Assembly (NCBI RefSeq): GCF_024756235.1 | Contig: NZ_JANUGY010000003.1 | Coordinates: 558,001 to 622,000, forward strand | Length of the DNA stretch: 64,000 nucleotides | Source: Massilia kyonggiensis | GTDB taxonomy: Bacteria > Pseudomonadota > Gammaproteobacteria > Burkholderiales > Burkholderiaceae_D | Reading direction: 5' to 3' | Shown here: positions 1-9,228 of the stretch, piece by piece | Numbering within the stretch: the first letter of the stretch is position 1 | How the letters are laid out: every line of letters begins with the position of its first letter | Position numbers and translations under genes: made by a program | The notes under the pieces: model-generated | What the model saw: only the letters and a program-made list of their open reading frames with translations | Databases searched by the model: none | What the model was told of the DNA's origin: nothing

Positions 1-945
1 TTCCGTCGGACGGAAGTATTGCGGGTCGACGGCGACGATCGGTTGACCCACGACGACCCCGGGCGCCTTGTCGCCGTGAATCGCGGCAATGACGCCGCGC
101 TCGTGCACGCCCTCGCCCTGCCACGCGATCTCGATGCCCAGCTCGCGCGCGGCCACTTCGACGAAGTGCCGCACGGAATACTGGCGCCCCGTCGCGATGA
201 CGTAGTCCTCCGGCGCGTCCTGCTGCAGCATCAGCCATTGCATTTCGACGTAGTCGCGTGCATGGCCCCAGTCGCGCAGTGCGTCGAGGTTGCCTAGGAA
301 CAGTTGCTGCTCCAGGCCTTGCGAGATGTTCGCGAGGCCGCGCGTGATCTTGCGCGTGACAAAGGTCTCGCCGCGGCGCGGAGATTCGTGGTTGAACAGG
401 ATGCCGTTGCACGCGTACATCCCATACGCTTCGCGGTAATTCACCGTGATCCAGTAGGCGTACAGCTTGGCGACGGCATACGGGCTGCGCGGATAGAACG
501 GCGTCGTCTCGCGCTGCGGGGTTTCCTGGACGAGGCCGTAGAGTTCCGACGTGGATGCCTGGTAGAACCGCGTCGTCTTCTCCAGCCCGAGGAACCGGAT
601 CGCTTCCAGCAGGCGCAAGGTGCCGAGGGCGTCGACGTCGGCCGTGTATTCCGGCGATTCGAACGACACGGCCACGTGGCTCATCGCACCGAGGTTGTAG
701 ACCTCGTCCGGCCGGACTTCGCACAGGATGCGGTTGAGGTTCGACGTGTCGGACAGGTCGCCGTAATGCAGGTGGAAGTGATTGTCCTCGACGTGCGGAT
801 CCTGGTAGATGTGATCGATCCGCTCCGTATTGAAGAGCGAGGCGCGCCGCTTGATGCCATGCACTTCGTAACCCTTGGCCAGCAGCAGTTCCGCGAGATA
901 GGAACCGTCCTGGCCGGTGACACCCGTGATCAACGCTTTCTTCAT
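1..945 (-). CDS. gmd: GDP-mannose 4,6-dehydratase, 3' end cut by window edge
   Basis: The first 315 codons of a short-chain-dehydrogenase-fold nucleotide-sugar enzyme are visible; the C-terminus lies outside the window. The N-terminus reads [20 protein letters not shown], with the GxxGxxG-type NAD(P)-binding glycine motif. SELYG and [10 protein letters not shown] near residue 155 carry the Tyr-x-x-x-Lys catalytic pair, and [16 protein letters not shown] is typical of Gmd. The family converts GDP-D-mannose to GDP-4-keto-6-deoxy-mannose, the precursor of GDP-fucose and GDP-rhamnose, in the cytoplasm. It follows the sugar-phosphate transferase gene on the same strand after a 151-bp gap, so a role in making sugars for the neighbouring exopolysaccharide locus is likely. 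Typical family length is about 340-370 residues, so only a short tail is missing. Confidence 0.93.
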   Translation of the reverse strand, partial: MKKALITGVTGQDGSYLAELLLAKGYEVHGIKRRASLFNTERIDHIYQDPHVEDNHFHLHYGDLSDTSNLNRILCEVRPDEVYNLGAMSHVAVSFESPEYTADVDALGTLRLLEAIRFLGLEKTTRFYQASTSELYGLVQETPQRETTPFYPRSPYAVAKLYAYWITVNYREAYGMYACNGILFNHESPRRGETFVTRKITRGLANISQGLEQQLFLGNLDALRDWGHARDYVEMQWLMLQQDAPEDYVIATGRQYSVRHFVEVAARELGIEIAWQGEGVHERGVIAAIHGDKAPGVVVGQPIVAVDPQYFRPTE

Positions 946-1096
946 TGGCTGTTGTCCTGGCGAATTGTTATGCTAAATCAATAAAAAATTGCAATCTCAG
1001 CAATTATTCTCACGCAGCCCATCCGGCGCCGCAAGCGCCGATCCGATTGAATCCGGCTCTTTAAGCGCGCGTTAAGCGTCCCCACATGTGCGAGTT

Positions 1097-2476
1097 TTAA
1101 AACGCGTTCTCGCGCGTTAGCACCACCTTGACCGTCTTGAGGACGATCCATAGATCCAGCCACAACGACCAGTTGCGCAGGTAATCGAGGTCGTACTGGA
1201 TGCGCGCTTCCATCTTGTCCAGCGTGGCAGTTTCGCCACGCAGCCCGTTGACCTGCGCCCAACCGGTGATGCCCGGTTTGACCTTATGGCGCAGCATGTA
1301 TCCCTTGATCAGCTTGCGATATTGCTCGTTGTGCGCGACCGCGTGCGGACGCGGCCCCACGATGCTCATCCTGCCCTGCAGCACGTTGATGAACTGCGGT
1401 AATTCGTCGAGCGACGTGCGGCGCAGGAAGCGGCCGATGCGCGTCACGCGGTCGTCGTCCTTGCGCGCCTGCACGACGGCGTCGCCGTTTTCCATCACCT
1501 TCATGGACCGGAATTTGTAGACGATGATCTCTTCGCCATACAGGCCGTAGCGGCGCTGGCGGAAGATCACCGGACCCGGCGAACTCATCCTGACGGCCAC
1601 GGCGATCGCGAGCATGAGCGGCGCCAGCAGCAGCAGGATGAGGCTCGACAGCACGATGTCGGAGCCGCGCTTGATGGTGCTGTTCAGGCCCATGAACGGG
1701 GTCTCGCAGATCGCGATCACGGGCATGCCGCCCACGTTGTCGAAGCGCGCCTGCATCAGGTCGAAGATGTAGACGTCCGGCAGGAAATAGACGGACGCGG
1801 TCGTGTCCTGCAGCTCGTCGATGAGCTTGCGGATGCGCGGCTGTGCGGAGATCGGCTGGCTGATGAAGATCATCTTGATGCCGTTGTTGCGCACGTACTG
1901 CGCCAGTTCCTCCGTCTTGCCCAGCATCGGATGCGGCAGCTCGGCGGGATGGCGCTCGCCGTCGCGGTCGTCGAAGAAGCCGCGCACCTGCATGAACAGG
2001 TTCGGATGGCGGTCGCAGATGCCGGCGAATTTCAAACCCACGTCGTTGACGCCGACCACGACCACCGAGCGCACTTCCTTGCTCTTGCCGGGCCGGTTGG
2101 CCACGCGCACGGCGATGTGGCTGCCAAGCAGGATCAGCGGCGTGGCGACGGCCCAGGCCAGCAGCACGCGCTCGTCGTAATAGTATTTGAGGCCGCTGGA
2201 CGAGCCGAGGAACATCAGCACGGCGATCGTCACGCACCAGCCGAAGACCGTGTCGCGCGCATAGGCCCACATGCGGCCGCTGCGCCACGTGCGGTACGGA
2301 TCGACGTGCTGGTACACGGCCGACGAAATGAAGAAGGCCAGCACCATCAACACCAGCAGGTACCCCGAGAACGGCTCATGGAACATCACTGCGGACAGGT
2401 ACAGCGTGCCCATGATGATCAGAGGATCGAGTACGCGCTGGAAGAACGAGATCAGCGGTATGTCATTGACGGTCAT
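1097..2476 (-). CDS. Polyprenyl-phosphate sugar-1-phosphate transferase (exopolysaccharide priming enzyme)
   Basis: This 459-residue membrane enzyme would transfer a sugar-1-phosphate (usually glucose) from a UDP-sugar to undecaprenyl phosphate, the first step of exopolysaccharide repeat-unit assembly. The first ~130 residues hold four to five hydrophobic helices, residues ~140-260 form a Rossmann-like CoA-binding fold (VVVVGVNDVGLKFAG), and the C-terminal ~190 residues are the bacterial sugar transferase domain with KRGSDIVLSS, VYKFRSMK, RRTSLDELPQ, SIVGPRPHA and KPGITGWAQVNG. I chose MTVNDIPL as start because the open frame upstream only overlaps the epsL coding region in another frame. The start is 24 bases beyond the epsL stop. 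It resembles the EpsB/WcaJ group of the PEP-CTERM-linked exopolysaccharide loci; the exact sugar is not determinable. Confidence 0.92.
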   Translation of the reverse strand: MTVNDIPLISFFQRVLDPLIIMGTLYLSAVMFHEPFSGYLLVLMVLAFFISSAVYQHVDPYRTWRSGRMWAYARDTVFGWCVTIAVLMFLGSSSGLKYYYDERVLLAWAVATPLILLGSHIAVRVANRPGKSKEVRSVVVVGVNDVGLKFAGICDRHPNLFMQVRGFFDDRDGERHPAELPHPMLGKTEELAQYVRNNGIKMIFISQPISAQPRIRKLIDELQDTTASVYFLPDVYIFDLMQARFDNVGGMPVIAICETPFMGLNSTIKRGSDIVLSSLILLLLAPLMLAIAVAVRMSSPGPVIFRQRRYGLYGEEIIVYKFRSMKVMENGDAVVQARKDDDRVTRIGRFLRRTSLDELPQFINVLQGRMSIVGPRPHAVAHNEQYRKLIKGYMLRHKVKPGITGWAQVNGLRGETATLDKMEARIQYDLDYLRNWSLWLDLWIVLKTVKVVLTRENAF

Positions 2477-2499
2477 GAGGATGTTCAGAAACTGCGCAT

Positions 2500-3696
2500 T
2501 CAGAACTGCGCATTGGCCGACAGCGTCACGCTGTTCGACTTGAAGCTGCCCGTACCGAGCACGGGCGATCCGCTGCGCGCCTGATGCGCCAGTCCGGCCG
2601 ATACCTGGATGGTCGGCCGCGGCAGCCACGTTGCCGACAGGCTTTGCGTGCGGATGGAATCGCGGATGTCGCCCGCGTTGGCGAACGACTCGCGCGCGTT
2701 GTAGTTGCGCCGCTCGTAGACGGCGTCGGCATTCACCTTGATCTTGGCGGTCGCATCCCATTGCGCGCCCACGCTGGCGCCCTTGTTCAGCGTATAGCTG
2801 ACGACCGTGCTCTCCAGCGGCGCGAAGTCGCGCCACACGGCGGCCCGGTACGTCATCTTGCCGCGCGGCTGGTACGTCGCCTTCACCTTGCCGGCCACGC
2901 CGCTCGTCTTGCCCGTCCCGAACGACGGCTGGTCGCGCCGCGTGTAGCCGACCAGTGCGTCGAACGTCGTGGAGCCGGTCGCGATCCACAGCACGCGCGC
3001 CTTCAGCTCGTCCTGCGTAAAGTTGTCGTTGAGAAGGTTCGGACCGACGGGACGCGGATAGGGATACTTGCCCTTGACCCGGCGCGCGACAAGGCCGACC
3101 GTGCTGCCGCTGCTGGGCAGGTAATCGAGCTCGACCTCGCTCGAGTCTTCCGTGCGGTTGTTGTAGCGCTGGGCGAACAGCTCGTAGTCGTACTTGTCGC
3201 GCTGGAAGCCCGTGCGCACGCGCCAGGACGAGTGGAAGCGCCACGCGCCTTCCGCGAACTGGCTGCGGCTGCGGCGCAGGTTGCGCTCGTTGCTCTGGAA
3301 ATCGGTGTACGGCGCCAGCACCTGCTGGTACGTGGTGCCGACCTTGCCTTCGAGGTGGTTGCCGAGTTGCCAGAACCAGGTTGCCTGCAAGTCCTTGCCA
3401 TCGTAATTCAGCTGTTTGAAGTGGTCGAAGTCGTACTTCGACAGCTTGGCCACGATGGAAATCCGCTGCCGGCTATAGGTCTTATCGAAGATCAATCCAC
3501 CCTCGCGCTCCCACCACGAATCGGCACGGGTGCCGTCGAAGGCCGGCTGGCCTTCCGGCACGCGCAGCAGGTTGTCGTCGTGGCCGTAGCCAACGCCGGC
3601 ATAGAGGTGCAATGCATCGCTGGGACCGGCACCGGCCGGCAAGGTGAACAGGGTGCACAGCAACAGGGCAAGGGGACGCACGCGGAAATTCAGCAT
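2500..3696 (-). CDS. epsL: Outer-membrane beta-barrel protein of exosortase-B type exopolysaccharide locus (EpsL-like)
   Basis: The 398-residue product starts with a signal peptide (MLNFRVRPLALLLCTLFTLP, cleavage probably after AGAG). The rest alternates polar and hydrophobic residues with many aromatic strand ends, ending in ...SVTLSANAQF with a terminal Phe, as expected for an outer-membrane beta-barrel. The opening LYAGVGYGHDDNLLRVPE, with WWEREGG further on, matches what I know of the EpsL family found beside XrtB/EpsH exosortase and exopolysaccharide genes. It is probably a secretion or anchoring component for the polysaccharide. Neighbours are the CAAX-type protease 38 bases upstream and the priming transferase 23 bases downstream, which fits one operon. 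The family name rests on pattern and context. Confidence 0.8.
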   Translation of the reverse strand: MLNFRVRPLALLLCTLFTLPAGAGPSDALHLYAGVGYGHDDNLLRVPEGQPAFDGTRADSWWEREGGLIFDKTYSRQRISIVAKLSKYDFDHFKQLNYDGKDLQATWFWQLGNHLEGKVGTTYQQVLAPYTDFQSNERNLRRSRSQFAEGAWRFHSSWRVRTGFQRDKYDYELFAQRYNNRTEDSSEVELDYLPSSGSTVGLVARRVKGKYPYPRPVGPNLLNDNFTQDELKARVLWIATGSTTFDALVGYTRRDQPSFGTGKTSGVAGKVKATYQPRGKMTYRAAVWRDFAPLESTVVSYTLNKGASVGAQWDATAKIKVNADAVYERRNYNARESFANAGDIRDSIRTQSLSATWLPRPTIQVSAGLAHQARSGSPVLGTGSFKSNSVTLSANAQF

Positions 3697-3734
3697 GATT
3701 GTTTGTCTTTTTCTTGAAGTTAATGGCGGACGGC

Positions 3735-4472
3735 TTACCAGTACGACCAACTGCCGGTCCGAACCACCCACACGCCCAGCAAACCGTTGGTGACGGCGTG
3801 TGCCAGGATCGGCGACCACAAGTTGCGGTGACGCATGTACAGCAGGCTGTAGGCCGCGCCCGCAACGATCCCGGCAAGCCAGAGGTTATGTTCAAAGCCG
3901 AACAGCACGACAGTGATGACGAAGCTTTTGATGGTGAGTTGAGAGGGCTCAACCGATTCGAAGTCGGGCGCATCCACCCATCGCATCAGGAAAGAGCGCC
4001 AGAACAACTCTTCCATGACGGGCACGACGAGCGCGGCACCGGCGATGCGGATCGCGACGAGCAGCCAGTCGATGCGGCCATCGACGCGCGGATCGAAGCC
4101 GGAGGGGGAACCGACGACCATCCAGCCGGCGTCCATGCTGATCCACAGGACGAGCACGAGCACGCCCGTCGCCAGCGCGGTCAACGCGTGCTGCGGGCTC
4201 AGATGAAAGCGGGAAAATTCGCCGGAAAATTCGCGATACTGGCGCCAGAACAGCGCCAGCAACAGGGCCACGAGGGCGATCTTGGCGGGGTACAGCCAGC
4301 GCAGGGCGTCCTGCGGGACGCCCAGGCGTTCCAGCACGTCGCCGATGACGATGAAGGCCAGGTAGGCGGCGAAGGGCAGAATGCGGAGCCAGGCCGCGCG
4401 GTTGAACATGGGAGCGTCGGCGGGAATGGCTGCCGTGGCAGGCACGGCGTAGCGGTCGTCATGCTCAGTCAT
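3735..4472 (-). CDS. CPBP-family (CAAX-type) intramembrane protease, PEP-CTERM/exosortase associated
   Basis: This 245-residue polytopic membrane protein has the three conserved motifs of the CPBP/Abi intramembrane metalloprotease family: EELFWRS (residues 154-160), FGFEH (191-195) and HAVTN (225-229). These supply the glutamates and histidines of the active site. About six hydrophobic segments are visible between residues 28 and 235. A protease of this type is a recurrent partner of exosortase/PEP-CTERM loci and could replace or assist exosortase in processing sorted proteins; that role is inference. It lies 38 bases upstream of epsL and 54 bases downstream of uup on the same strand. No exosortase gene is visible in the window, although the exopolysaccharide locus continues beyond the left edge. 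Confidence 0.85.
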   Translation of the reverse strand: MTEHDDRYAVPATAAIPADAPMFNRAAWLRILPFAAYLAFIVIGDVLERLGVPQDALRWLYPAKIALVALLLALFWRQYREFSGEFSRFHLSPQHALTALATGVLVLVLWISMDAGWMVVGSPSGFDPRVDGRIDWLLVAIRIAGAALVVPVMEELFWRSFLMRWVDAPDFESVEPSQLTIKSFVITVVLFGFEHNLWLAGIVAGAAYSLLYMRHRNLWSPILAHAVTNGLLGVWVVRTGSWSYW

Positions 4473-4526
4473 GTCTCTCCGTCAGCGGGCGCCTGGCCCG
4501 CGCTCTGCGATGCGCTAACGCATGGG

Positions 4527-6443
4527 TTATTCTCCCCGCGTGCGCGCTTCGAGGCCTTCCCAACGCTCCAGGGCGTCGAGCAGAAGCTCCTCGATTTCCG
4601 CGTAACGCGCATTGATCCGGCGCGCGTCAGCGGGATTGGTCTTGTAGAAGTCGGGCGCATTCAGCTGTGCCGTGATGGCCGACTGCTCGTCTTCAAGGCT
4701 GGCGATAAGCTGCGGCAACTCCTCCAGCTCTCGCTGCTCCTTGTAACTCAACTTTACCTTCTTGCCGGGCGCGTTCTGTGCGTTGGATGACATATCCTGC
4801 GCTTTCGCCGGCGGGGCCTTTTGTGCTACGGCGGGCGCCGGCGCCGGCGTCGCCTTCACGCGCTCCCAGTCGCTGTAGCCGCCCACGTATTCGCGCCACG
4901 TCCCCTGCCCTTCGGACACGATGACTTGCGTGACGACGTTGTCGAGGAACGTGCGGTCGTGGCTGACGAGGAAGACGGTGCCCGTGTAATCCGTCAACAG
5001 TTCTTCCAGCAGTTCGAGCGTGTCGATGTCGAGGTCGTTGGTCGGTTCGTCGAGCACGAGGCAATTGGCCGGCTTGGCGAACAGGCGCGCCAGCAGCAGG
5101 CGGTTACGCTCGCCGCCGGACAGCGATTTCACCGGCGAGCGCGCGCGCTCGGGCGCGAACAGGAAGTCGCCCAGGTAGCTCATCACGTGCTTGCGCTGGC
5201 CATTGATCTCGACCCAGTCGCTGCCGGGCGCGATCGTGTCCGCCAGCGTCGCTTCCTCGTTCAGCTGCGCGCGCATCTGGTCGAAGTACGCGACGTTCAG
5301 GCGCGTGCCCAGCTTGACGTTGCCGCTGTCCACTGTTTCTTCGCCAAGGATGATTTTCAGCAGCGTCGTCTTGCCCGCGCCGTTCGGACCGATCAGGCCG
5401 ACCTTGTCGCCCCGCATGATGGTGCCCGTGAAGTTTTTCACGATCACTTTCTCGCCGTACGATTTGGAAATGTTTTCCAGTTCCGCGACGATCTTGCCGG
5501 AGCGCTCGCCGGTCGCGACATCGATGCGCACCTGGCCCTGCTGGTCGCGGCGCGCGGCGCGCTGCAGTCGCAGGTCTTCCAGGCGGCGCACGCGGCCTTC
5601 GTTACGGGTACGGCGCGCTTCCACGCCCTTGCGGATCCACACTTCCTCCTGCGCCAGCACCTTGTCGAACTTGGCGTTCTCGACTTCTTCGATCGCGAGC
5701 AGTTCTTTCTTGCGTTCCTGGTACTTGCTGAAATTGCCGGGGAACGACAGCAGGCGGCCGCGGTCCAGTTCGACGATGCGCGTGGCGACGTTGTCGAGGA
5801 AGCGGCGGTCGTGGGTGATGAACAGCACGGAGCCGCGGAATTCGCGCAGCAGGCCTTCCAGCCACTGGATCGACGTGAAGTCCAGGTGGTTCGTGGGTTC
5901 GTCCAGCAGCAGCACGTCCGGGCCGGACACGAGCGCGACGGCCAGCGCCACGCGCTTCTGCATACCGCCCGACAGCGTGCCCATCTTAGCGTCGCCCGCG
6001 AGGCCCAGGCGCCCCAGGGTCGTCTCGACCCGGTTGCCGAGGTTCCACGCATCCGTCGCATCGAGTTTTACTTGCAGATCATGCATGCGCTCCATGACCG
6101 CCTCGTCATTGCCTTGGCCGAATTGCCCCGTCAGGGATTCGTACTCCGCGAGCATCGCCTGCTGGTCGCCCATGCCGGTGGCGACGGCGTCGAACACGGT
6201 CATCTCCGGATCGAACACGGGCTCCTGCTCGACGTACGCGATCTTGACGTTCTGCTGCATGACGAGCAGGCCGTCGTCCAGCTTCGAGCGGCCGGAAATG
6301 ATTTTCAGCAGCGAGGACTTGCCGGTGCCGTTGCGGCCGATGAGACCGACGCGTTCGCCAGCTTCCAGCGAGAAATCGGCGTGGTCGAGCAGCGCGACGT
6401 GGCCGAATGCCAGTTGCGCGGAAGATAGGGAAATGACAGCCAT
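4527..6443 (-). CDS. uup: ABC-F family ATPase Uup
   Basis: This 638-residue soluble protein has two ABC ATPase domains and no membrane segment. Domain 1 has Walker A GRNGTGKSS (~37-45), signature LSGGMQKR and DEPTNHLD. Domain 2 has GPNGAGKTT, LSGGERNR and DEPTNDLD. The ~60 residues between the domains (KGVEARRTRNEGRVRRLEDL) form the P-site linker typical of ABC-F proteins, and the C-terminal ~70 residues after a Pro/Ala-rich linker are a coiled coil as in Uup. ABC-F proteins act on the ribosome or, for Uup, in ribosome-associated and transposon-excision phenotypes. The gene precedes the CAAX protease gene by 54 bases; whether they are co-transcribed is unclear. A tRNA gene lies 65 bases upstream. 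Confidence 0.95.
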   Translation of the reverse strand: MAVISLSSAQLAFGHVALLDHADFSLEAGERVGLIGRNGTGKSSLLKIISGRSKLDDGLLVMQQNVKIAYVEQEPVFDPEMTVFDAVATGMGDQQAMLAEYESLTGQFGQGNDEAVMERMHDLQVKLDATDAWNLGNRVETTLGRLGLAGDAKMGTLSGGMQKRVALAVALVSGPDVLLLDEPTNHLDFTSIQWLEGLLREFRGSVLFITHDRRFLDNVATRIVELDRGRLLSFPGNFSKYQERKKELLAIEEVENAKFDKVLAQEEVWIRKGVEARRTRNEGRVRRLEDLRLQRAARRDQQGQVRIDVATGERSGKIVAELENISKSYGEKVIVKNFTGTIMRGDKVGLIGPNGAGKTTLLKIILGEETVDSGNVKLGTRLNVAYFDQMRAQLNEEATLADTIAPGSDWVEINGQRKHVMSYLGDFLFAPERARSPVKSLSGGERNRLLLARLFAKPANCLVLDEPTNDLDIDTLELLEELLTDYTGTVFLVSHDRTFLDNVVTQVIVSEGQGTWREYVGGYSDWERVKATPAPAPAVAQKAPPAKAQDMSSNAQNAPGKKVKLSYKEQRELEELPQLIASLEDEQSAITAQLNAPDFYKTNPADARRINARYAEIEELLLDALERWEGLEARTRGE

Positions 6444-6508
6444 GGTGTGAGCGGCCGCGACGCCGATCGGTTCGCGGACTTCCGTAAAAGTGTGGGAGGC
6501 GGTGGAAG

Positions 6509-6583
6509 TGGTGTCGCCAGCAGGAATCGAACCTGCATCTAAGTCTTAGGAGGACCTTGTACTATCCATTGTACTATGGCGAC
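6509..6583 (-). tRNA. tRNA-Arg (anticodon CCT)
   Basis: Read on the minus strand, the 7-bp acceptor arms GTCGCCA and TGGCGAC pair perfectly. A 5-bp anticodon stem (AGGTC/GACTT) closes the 7-base loop CTCCTAA with anticodon CCT, decoding AGG, and the T arm is CAGGT-TCGATTC-CTG. The discriminator base is A and the CCA end is encoded. The D arm is short (GTAC/GTAC). All elements are read directly from the sequence. Confidence 0.93.
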
Positions 6584-6757
6584 ACTCTGCGTACTGCAGC
6601 CAGCTATTCTACAGCAGCGACGCTCCTCCCACAACGTTCGCCCCCTCCGCAGGCGTCCGCGCGTTTATCAGATTCCCAATTCGGCGTTATTCAAAGCAAT
6701 AAAAATACCCCGAGAAAAACCGCTTTTATCCAAATCTATTCGCCCGAAAGAATTGTA

Positions 6758-6769
6758 ACGTTTAAACGT
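6758..6769. promoter_or_regulatory. 12-bp perfect palindrome
   Basis: The sequence ACGTTTAAACGT is a perfect palindrome about 230 bases upstream of the transporter start. It could be an operator; no regulator can be named. Confidence 0.3.
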
Positions 6770-6849
6770 GCATGCTGGACGCATTTGCAAACTGCATGTT
6801 ATATTTTTTCCCCGTCGTTTTAACAATCGACGTTCCTGAAAATGCATCG

Positions 6850-6870
6850 AAACGGTGCATTGCACCGTTT
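6850..6870. promoter_or_regulatory. Inverted repeat, possible operator of the SulP-carbonic anhydrase gene
   Basis: Two 10-base arms, AAACGGTGCA and TGCACCGTTT, are perfectly complementary with one base between them. The dyad lies 131 bases upstream of the ATG at 7002 in an AT-rich stretch, a suitable place for a regulator site. No T-tract follows, so a terminator is unlikely. Confidence 0.4.
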
Positions 6871-7001
6871 TGGTTCAATCCAAATCAAACGTTCATGAAT
6901 TCGATTCATCGGCGATCAGCCGGTGTAAATCGTTATATCGCCATGCGCAAAACAGATATGCGCATTCTGACTGACAACCATCGTTCTTCCGCGAGATTCT
7001 C

Positions 7002-9200
7002 ATGCATACGAATACCCTCAAGTACGATTTGCCGGCCGGCATAGTAGTGTTTCTTGTCGCCTTGCCCCTGTGTCTCGGGATTGCCCTCGCCTCGGGCGCT
7101 CCCCTGTTTTCCGGTATTATTTCCGGCATTATCGGCGGTATCGTCGTCGGTGCCATCAGCGGTTCCCACACGAGCGTCAGCGGCCCCGCGGCCGGGCTGG
7201 CGGCCGTCGTCCTCGCCTCGATCACGAAACTCGGCGCCTTCGAAATCCTGCTCGCGGCCATATTGATTGCCGGCGCAATGCAATTGGCAATGGGTTTTGC
7301 CCGCGCCGGTTTTATCGCCAATTACATTCCTTCGAATGTGATCAAGGGATTACTCGCGGCGATCGGGATTCTGCTCATTCTCAAACAGATTCCGCACGCA
7401 ATCGGCTACGACGCCAATCAGGCCGATGAAACCTCATTCATCCAGGCGAATGGCGAAAACACGTTTTCCGCCATTGCGCACGCCTTCAATGCGATCACGC
7501 CCGGCGCCATGATCATTGCGCTCCTGTCGATGCTGATCCTGGTTTATTGGGACAAGACGCCATTAAAAAACATTAAATTGCTGCCCGCGCCATTGTTCGT
7601 CGTGGCATTGGGTGTTGCATTGAATGTGACATTCAGTCGTTTCTTTCCGGCACTGAGCATCGATCCGGAACACCTTGTCGACATTCCGCCCGTCGATATC
7701 GGGAACCTGGGCGCTTACCTGAATTTCCCCGACCTCGCCCATTTCACCAACCACGACGTCTGGATCGTCGGCTTCACGATCGCCATCGTCGCGTCGCTGG
7801 AAACGCTGCTGAACGTGGAAGCGGTCGACAAGCTCGATCCGCACAAGCGCGAAACGCCGACGAACCGCGAACTCGTCGCGCAAGGCGTCGGCAACATCTG
7901 CGCCGGCCTGCTGGGCGGGCTGCCCGTCACGTCCGTCATCGTGCGCAGCTCCGTCAACATCCAGAACGACAACCGGACGAAGGCATCGACCATCATCCAC
8001 GGCCTGCTGCTGCTCGCCAGCGTGCTCGTGCTGGCGCCCATGCTGAACCTGATCCCGCTGGCCGCGCTGGCCGCGATCCTCATCGTCACGGGCTACAAGC
8101 TGGCCAAGGTCTCGCTGTTCCGCGACATGTACAAGAAGGGCTGGTCGCAGTTCGTGCCGTTCGCCGTCACCGTCGCCGCGATCGTGCTGACGGACCTGCT
8201 GACCGGCGTGCTGATCGGCCTCGCCGCCGCCCTGTTCTACCTGATGCGCAGCCACTTCAAGAATCCGTTCTCGATGGAACAGTACCGCCTGCACATCGGC
8301 GAAGTCGTCAAGATGGAGCTGCCGAACCAGGTGTCGTTCCTGAACAAGGCCACGATCAAGAGCGCGCTGTGGGAAATCCCGGAGAACGCGAATGTGCTGA
8401 TCGACGCGGCCAACTCGGATTACATCGACCACGACGTGCTGGAAGTCATCAACGACTACCGCGTCGTCGCGGCGGAACGCAACGTCAAGCTGAACGTCGT
8501 CGGCCTGCGCGACGAATACAGCCTGCACGACCCGATCCAGTTCGTCCCCGCGCTCGACAAGGACACGCAGAAGAAACTGCGTCCGGAAGAGGTGTTGCAG
8601 CTGCTGCGCGACGGCAACGAGCGCTTCCGCGCGGGCCGTACGACGAAGAAATATTATCTGCACCAGGTCGAGGCGACGGCGGCCGGCCAGCACCCGATGG
8701 CGGTCGTCGTCAACTGCATCGACTCGCGCACGTCGCCGGAAATCATCTTCGATGCCGGCCTGGGCGACCTGCTGACGATCCGCATCGCGGGCAACGTGAT
8801 CAGCCGCGAAATCATCGGCAGCCTGGAGATCGCCCATAAACTGGGCGCGAAACTGATCGTCGTGAAGGGCCACTCGAGCTGCGGCGCGATCGGCCTCGCG
8901 CTGCAGAACGAAGGCGCGCACAGCATGGGTGCGATCACGGGCAAGATCCGCAAGGCGGTCGAACAGTGCAAGTGCGGCGCCCACCATCCGCCCGAGGGCA
9001 AGGCGCTGCTCGAGGAAGTCACGCGCCGCAACATCGAGAACTCGCTGGACGAGATCATCGCCGGCAGCGCCTTCCTGCGCGAGCGCATCGCGCGCGGCGA
9101 GATGGGCCTCGTGGGCGCGTACCACGACATCGCGACGCGCACCGTGCACTTCGGGGAACTGGTCACGCTGGACGACGGCCGGAACGACCTGGCCGCCTGA
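7002..9200 (+). CDS. SulP-family anion transporter fused to beta-carbonic anhydrase
   Basis: The 732-residue protein joins two activities. Residues ~1-420 are a polytopic SulP/SLC26-type transporter (LPLCLGIALASGAPLFSGI, GSHTSVSGPAAGLAAVV, ELVAQGVGNICAGLLGGLPV, then NIQNDNRTKASTI). Residues ~430-510 look like a reduced STAS-type region. Residues ~530-725 are a beta-class carbonic anhydrase with CIDSR at 572-576 and GHSSCGA at 623-629, giving zinc ligands Cys572, His624 and Cys627 and the Asp-Arg pair. Such fusions are thought to couple bicarbonate transport to CO2/HCO3- interconversion. The ATG at 7002 lies in a monocistronic setting; the next gene converges from the other strand 28 bases downstream. 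The anion is inferred, not shown. Confidence 0.93.
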   Translation: MHTNTLKYDLPAGIVVFLVALPLCLGIALASGAPLFSGIISGIIGGIVVGAISGSHTSVSGPAAGLAAVVLASITKLGAFEILLAAILIAGAMQLAMGFARAGFIANYIPSNVIKGLLAAIGILLILKQIPHAIGYDANQADETSFIQANGENTFSAIAHAFNAITPGAMIIALLSMLILVYWDKTPLKNIKLLPAPLFVVALGVALNVTFSRFFPALSIDPEHLVDIPPVDIGNLGAYLNFPDLAHFTNHDVWIVGFTIAIVASLETLLNVEAVDKLDPHKRETPTNRELVAQGVGNICAGLLGGLPVTSVIVRSSVNIQNDNRTKASTIIHGLLLLASVLVLAPMLNLIPLAALAAILIVTGYKLAKVSLFRDMYKKGWSQFVPFAVTVAAIVLTDLLTGVLIGLAAALFYLMRSHFKNPFSMEQYRLHIGEVVKMELPNQVSFLNKATIKSALWEIPENANVLIDAANSDYIDHDVLEVINDYRVVAAERNVKLNVVGLRDEYSLHDPIQFVPALDKDTQKKLRPEEVLQLLRDGNERFRAGRTTKKYYLHQVEATAAGQHPMAVVVNCIDSRTSPEIIFDAGLGDLLTIRIAGNVISREIIGSLEIAHKLGAKLIVVKGHSSCGAIGLALQNEGAHSMGAITGKIRKAVEQCKCGAHHPPEGKALLEEVTRRNIENSLDEIIAGSAFLRERIARGEMGLVGAYHDIATRTVHFGELVTLDDGRNDLAA

Positions 9201-9228
9201 CGCTCGACCGATCAGCCGAGGCCGCCGC

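Larger units (their letters stand above)
6584..7001. other. AT-rich intergenic region upstream of the SulP-carbonic anhydrase gene
   Basis: No plausible coding frame is seen in these 418 bases, which are much more AT-rich than the surroundings. They hold two dyads listed separately (6758-6769 and 6850-6870) and presumably the promoter of the transporter gene. I could not assign a convincing -35/-10 pair. Confidence 0.6.

Noticed and set aside
1097..3244. 715-residue minus-strand open frame
   Set aside because: Only residues from the ATG at 2476 match the sugar transferase family; the upstream part is an out-of-frame reading of epsL.
6668..6823. Short open frames downstream of tRNA-Arg
   Set aside because: They have no ribosome-binding site or family; they lie in the AT-rich promoter region.
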